A stretch of DNA of 64,000 nucleotides from XYD12-FULL-36-8 sp964613805 (GTDB lineage Bacteria > Bacteroidota > Ignavibacteria > Ignavibacteriales > Ignavibacteriaceae). Under the pieces are notes generated by a model, which saw nothing but the letters and a program-made list of their open reading frames with translations, was not told where the DNA came from and made no database searches. The DNA is taken from the NCBI GenBank assembly GCA_964613805.1, contig CAZTJF010000010.1, forward strand, positions 62,001-126,000, read 5' to 3'. Both the position numbers and the translations under genes were made by a program. Below, one piece after another: positions 61,145-64,000 of the stretch (position 1 is the stretch's first letter; every line of letters begins with the position of its first letter).

Positions 61145-63082
61145 TTAATCAGTTGTGTAATTTTTATTATTAATTTCGATTGATATTTTACTTATAAATT
61201 CATTTAAAGACAAAGCTCCCAAATCTCCAGCTTTATGTTTTCTGACAGAAATATTTTGAGCGTTTACTTCCTTTTCACCGATGATAAGCATGTATGGCGC
61301 CTTTTGGGTTTCCCAATCTCTGATCTTATAACCAATTTTTTCATTTCTTTCATCAATAACAGCGCGAAAATTATTTTTTATTAACTCAGTATGAATTTTT
61401 TTAGCATATTCCAAAAATTGCTGAGAAACAGGTATCACAACCATCTGAACGGGAGCAAGCCATAGAGGGAAATCACCACCATAATGTTCAATCAATAAAC
61501 CAAAAAATCTTTCTATCGAACCGAGCAATGCTCTATGCACCATAAATGGACGATGCTCTTTCCCATCATCGCCAATGTATTTCATATCGAATCGCTCCGG
61601 AAGATTGAAATCGAATTGAACAGTACTCATTTGCCATTCACGTCCAAGTGCATCTTTAATTTTGATATCTATCTTTGGACCGTAGAATGCTCCACCGCCT
61701 TCGTCGAGATCGTACTCGAGATTTTCCTTCACCAAAGCTGATTTAAGCGAACTTATAGCTTTATCCCAGAGTTCATCAGCACCTACAGCTTTTTCCGGTT
61801 TAGTAGCAAGATAAAATTTAAGTTTTTCAAATCCGAATGAACTCCACATCATTCTTGCAAAACGGATAACTTCAACTATTTCATCTTCAATTTGACTGTG
61901 GCTGCAAAAAATATGCGCATCATCCTGAGTAAAACCACGAACTCTCAATAATCCATGAAGTACACCACTTTTTTCATAGCGATAGACAGTTCCGAGTTCA
62001 GCCCACCTCAATGGAAGATCTCTATAAGATCGTAAGTGAGATTTGTAAATCATTATATGAAAAGGACAATTCATCGGTTTGATGAAGTAATTTTGCGCAT
62101 CTACTTTCATCTCTGAATACATGCTTTCCTTATAAAAATCCAGGTGACCGCTTGTCTCCCACAACCAACTTTTACCCATGTGAGGAGAGTAAAGAACTTC
62201 ATAACCATTTTTAAGATGAGCTTCTCGCCAGAAATTCTCAATCTCAAGTCTTATTCTTGCACCTTTTGGATGCCAATAAATTAACCCTGCTCCGGCTTCC
62301 TCATGAATACTGTAAAGGTCCAACTGTTTTCCAAGCTTTCGATGATCACGTTTCTTAGCTTCTTCCAGAAAGATGAGATAATCATCAAGCATCTTTTTCT
62401 TAGGAAATGATATTCCATATATCCTCTGCATCTGCTTATTTTTTTCATCACCACGCCAGTATGAACCGGAAATATTTAAAAGCTTGAAATATTTTATTTT
62501 ACCCGCTGATGGAAGATGCGGACCACGGCAAAGATCAGTAAATGAACCTTCTTTGTAAATGCTGATACTTTGAGAATTCTCATCAATCTCAGAAAGAATT
62601 TCTAATTTATAATTATCACCTTTCTTATTGAAGAAATCTATTGCAGCGGCCTTTGAGAGGTCTTCTCTAAGGAATGGCTTATCTGATTTCGCAAGCTGCT
62701 CCATTTTCATTTCAACAACTTTAAGATCCTCTTCGGATAACTGCGAATTTATGTCAATATCATAGTAAAATCCAGAATCTATTGCCGGACCAACACCAAA
62801 TTTCGCTTCGGGATATATTTCCTGAATTGCATGTGCCATCAAATGAGAAGTTGAGTGCCAATAAACTTCTTTTCCCTTATCATTATCAAAGGTTAAAAAA
62901 TTAACGGTGCTATCATTCTCAATGTTAAAAAATAAATCCCTGACAACTCCATTGACTTCAACTGCCAAAGCATCTTGAGCTAATCGAGGAGAAATGGATT
63001 CTGCAATTTTCAGAGCAGAAATACCTTTTACAAACTCTTTAATAGAATTATCTGGTAATGTTATTTTAATATTTTGATTCAT
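61145..63082 (-). CDS. thrS: Threonyl-tRNA synthetase
   Basis: A 645-residue class IIa synthetase with TGS (about 1-62), editing (about 65-220, with HSTSHLMAHAIQEIYPEAKF), catalytic and anticodon-binding (about 545-640, PVQMVVIPVSQQFLEYAKKI) domains. NCPFHIMIYKSHLRSYRDLP contains the zinc Cys, and RWAELGTVYRYEKSGVLHGL is motif 2. It is followed by infC, rpmI and rplT. A terminator hairpin that ends the tRNA unit lies only 15 bases before its ATG, so its promoter must lie within or before the tRNA genes, or transcription reads through. Confidence 0.96.
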   Translation of the reverse strand: MNQNIKITLPDNSIKEFVKGISALKIAESISPRLAQDALAVEVNGVVRDLFFNIENDSTVNFLTFDNDKGKEVYWHSTSHLMAHAIQEIYPEAKFGVGPAIDSGFYYDIDINSQLSEEDLKVVEMKMEQLAKSDKPFLREDLSKAAAIDFFNKKGDNYKLEILSEIDENSQSISIYKEGSFTDLCRGPHLPSAGKIKYFKLLNISGSYWRGDEKNKQMQRIYGISFPKKKMLDDYLIFLEEAKKRDHRKLGKQLDLYSIHEEAGAGLIYWHPKGARIRLEIENFWREAHLKNGYEVLYSPHMGKSWLWETSGHLDFYKESMYSEMKVDAQNYFIKPMNCPFHIMIYKSHLRSYRDLPLRWAELGTVYRYEKSGVLHGLLRVRGFTQDDAHIFCSHSQIEDEIVEVIRFARMMWSSFGFEKLKFYLATKPEKAVGADELWDKAISSLKSALVKENLEYDLDEGGGAFYGPKIDIKIKDALGREWQMSTVQFDFNLPERFDMKYIGDDGKEHRPFMVHRALLGSIERFFGLLIEHYGGDFPLWLAPVQMVVIPVSQQFLEYAKKIHTELIKNNFRAVIDERNEKIGYKIRDWETQKAPYMLIIGEKEVNAQNISVRKHKAGDLGALSLNEFISKISIEINNKNYTTD

Positions 63083-63096
63083 AATTTCTTAAAAAA

Positions 63097-63116
63097 AATC
63101 GGAGCAAACTCCGATT
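63097..63116 (-). terminator. Intrinsic terminator of the tRNA-Leu/tRNA-Val unit
   Basis: AATCGGAG pairs with CTCCGATT around a four-base loop (eight pairs). On the minus strand a run of seven T follows (63097-63091). It begins four bases past the tRNA-Val gene and ends just before thrS, so it ends the tRNA transcript or attenuates read-through into thrS. Confidence 0.75.
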
Positions 63117-63119
63117 GGG

Positions 63120-63193
63120 TGGGCTCTAGAGGAGTCGAACCTCTGACCTTCTGCACGTCAAGCAGACGCTCTAACCAACTGAGCTAAGAGCCC
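63120..63193 (-). tRNA. tRNA-Val (anticodon GAC)
   Basis: A standard cloverleaf on the minus strand: acceptor GGGCTCT/AGAGCCC, D stem GCTC/GAGC, anticodon stem TCTGC/GCAGA with loop TTGACGT (anticodon GAC), T stem AGAGG/CCTCT with loop TTCGACT. Discriminator A at 63120; CCA is not encoded. Confidence 0.95.
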
Positions 63194-63261
63194 TGGTTAA
63201 AGTTTCAAAATAAAAAACAATCCTTACGATTTTTTCTTTTGAATAATGGAATTTTAACCAG

Positions 63262-63348
63262 TACCGAGGGCCGGACTCGAACCGGCACGGGAATGTAATT
63301 CCCACAGGATTTTAAGTCCTGTGCGTCTACCAATTCCGCCACCCCGGC
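63262..63348 (-). tRNA. tRNA-Leu (anticodon TAA)
   Basis: A class II tRNA of 87 bases with a long variable arm (TGGGAATTACATTCCCG). Acceptor GCCGGGG, anticodon stem CAGGA/TCCTG with loop CTTAAAA (anticodon TAA), T arm GCCGG/CCGGC with loop TTCGAGT. Discriminator A; CCA is not encoded. It is cotranscribed with tRNA-Val, 68 bases downstream. Confidence 0.95.
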
Positions 63349-63771
63349 TTGAGTTTAAAAACTCACATTTTGAGGCACAAATATAGAAAAATAGATTTTG
63401 CAATGCAAAAATTTGATGTTTCTGCAAGAATATTTCTTGATAGAAATGTTTAACTAATTATCCCAACAATTCAAATTCCTTCTATTAAAAAATCACAACT
63501 TGTTGGAAACTCGGTTGCGTAGTTGCCTTTTGAGTGAAGTGGTAAGCCAAAACTTCACTAAGTGTTTATTCCAACATTTGAGAAAAAAGTCTTATTTCTT
63601 TTTCAGAATTGATGTTCGAATTAATCAGGATGCTTTTTACCTTATGAAATAGTTCATATTTTTGTAATGAGATTTTTAATTCTGTGGCACATACATTGAA
63701 TATATCGAATATCTTGAAATTATCTTTCTAATCAACATTTTTTAAGTCGGCTAAATAATTCAGGTGCAACA
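63349..63771. other. Intergenic region between tRNA-Leu and the CoA-transferase gene
   Basis: These 423 bases hold no ORF that I can support. The right-hand side of tRNA-Leu holds its promoter (63378-63408, listed separately). Nothing else is recognised apart from AT-rich sequence and short inverted words (AACTTCACT with AGTGAAGT near 63532-63560). Confidence 0.5.
63378..63408 (-). promoter_or_regulatory. Bacteroidetes-type promoter for the tRNA unit
   Basis: On the minus strand TTG (63408-63406) is followed after 20 bases by TATATTTG (63385-63378). This matches the -33 TTG / -7 TAnnTTTG promoter of the Bacteroidetes primary sigma factor. Transcription would start a few bases on, roughly 20-25 bases before tRNA-Leu. 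Confidence 0.55.
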
Positions 63772-64000
63772 ATGAAATGGATAGAAAATTATAAGTCAAA
63801 ATTAGTCTCTGCAGAAAAAGCTGTATCTGTTATAAAATCAAATCAAAGAGTTTACGTTCATCCAGGTGCAGCAACTCCGGAAGTACTTTTGCGAGCACTC
63901 TGTAATAGATATAAAGAATTACATGACGTTGAAATTATTCATTTGCTGACTTTTGGATTTTCGCTTTACTCAGATCCGGAATTTGAAGGACACTTCAGGC
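63772..64000 (+). CDS. Acetyl-CoA hydrolase/transferase family protein (5' part)
   Basis: The first 76 codons of a gene that continues beyond the window. MKWIENYKSKLVSAEKAVSV, IKSNQRVYVHPGAATPEVLL and VEIIHLLTFGFSLYSDPEFE match the N-terminal domain of acetyl-CoA hydrolase/transferase proteins such as 4-hydroxybutyrate CoA-transferase. The ATG at 63772 has GGTG upstream and no competing start. The exact substrate cannot be told from this fragment. Confidence 0.85.
   Translation, partial: MKWIENYKSKLVSAEKAVSVIKSNQRVYVHPGAATPEVLLRALCNRYKELHDVEIIHLLTFGFSLYSDPEFEGHFR

Noticed and set aside
1..64000. CRISPR array, prophage or complete insertion sequence
   Set aside because: No regularly spaced direct repeats, phage structural genes or transposase genes were seen on either strand.

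Overview
The window looks like a chromosomal segment of a low-GC, Gram-negative member of the FCB group, most likely Ignavibacteria or a close relative (inference from gene families; no 16S rRNA is present). Supporting signs are SPOR, Big_5 and DUF1343/NamZ envelope proteins, a HYC_CC_PP protein, many TTG starts, a TTG-N20-TAnnTTTG promoter before the tRNAs, a zapA-6S-like RNA-rny order and an infC-rpmI-rplT-pheST block. No phage, CRISPR array, rRNA operon or complete insertion sequence was found.

Layout. 1-3.4 kb: 5' end of nuoJ, asnS, an ORF6N gene and a VanY-type peptidase. 3.5-11 kb: an eleven-gene cation/proton antiporter operon in the subunit order of the Mbh/Mrp module, with three large antiporter subunits and no hydrogenase genes. 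11.2-21 kb: a copper/silver island (HYC_CC_PP protein, secreted HMA protein, TonB receptor, CusA, TolC, CusB, small metal-binding protein) ending in the broken tail of a second TonB receptor. 21-24 kb: DoxX-like protein, orphan HisA-like enzyme, cyclic-nucleotide-binding protein, universal stress protein. 23.8-33.3 kb (minus): prenyl synthase, tatC, glyA, rpiB, TPR lipoprotein, outer-membrane protein, lipoprotein, gmhB, glgA. 33.5-37.5 kb: SPOR protein, hutI, NamZ-like enzyme, CsgG/FlgT-like protein. 37.7-42.6 kb: an unusual cluster of opine dehydrogenase, B12-dependent mutase-like protein, AsnB-like synthetase lacking the glutaminase cysteine, and MarC. 42.7-46.1 kb: CLC channel and a GNAT-nitrilase fusion. 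46.2-48 kb: a small accessory island with an integron-cassette-like gene. 48-63.1 kb (minus): housekeeping genes (Big_5 lipoprotein, mltG, chorismate mutase, tsaD, proline dehydrogenase, coaE, rny, 6S-like RNA, zapA, pheTS, rplT, rpmI, infC, thrS). Two tRNAs and the start of an acetyl-CoA hydrolase/transferase family gene close the window.

Most noteworthy: (i) the opine dehydrogenase / B12 mutase / Cys-less AsnB cluster, a plausible undescribed small-molecule pathway; (ii) a lipoprotein gene bounded by integron-type core sites whose 7-bp boxes match exactly; (iii) three places where a broken copy of a gene's 3' end lies in direct orientation across accessory DNA from the intact gene; (iv) an Mbh-like antiporter operon without a hydrogenase; (v) a Met-rich insertion in CusA. 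All functions are assigned by reading protein motifs by eye; no database search was run.
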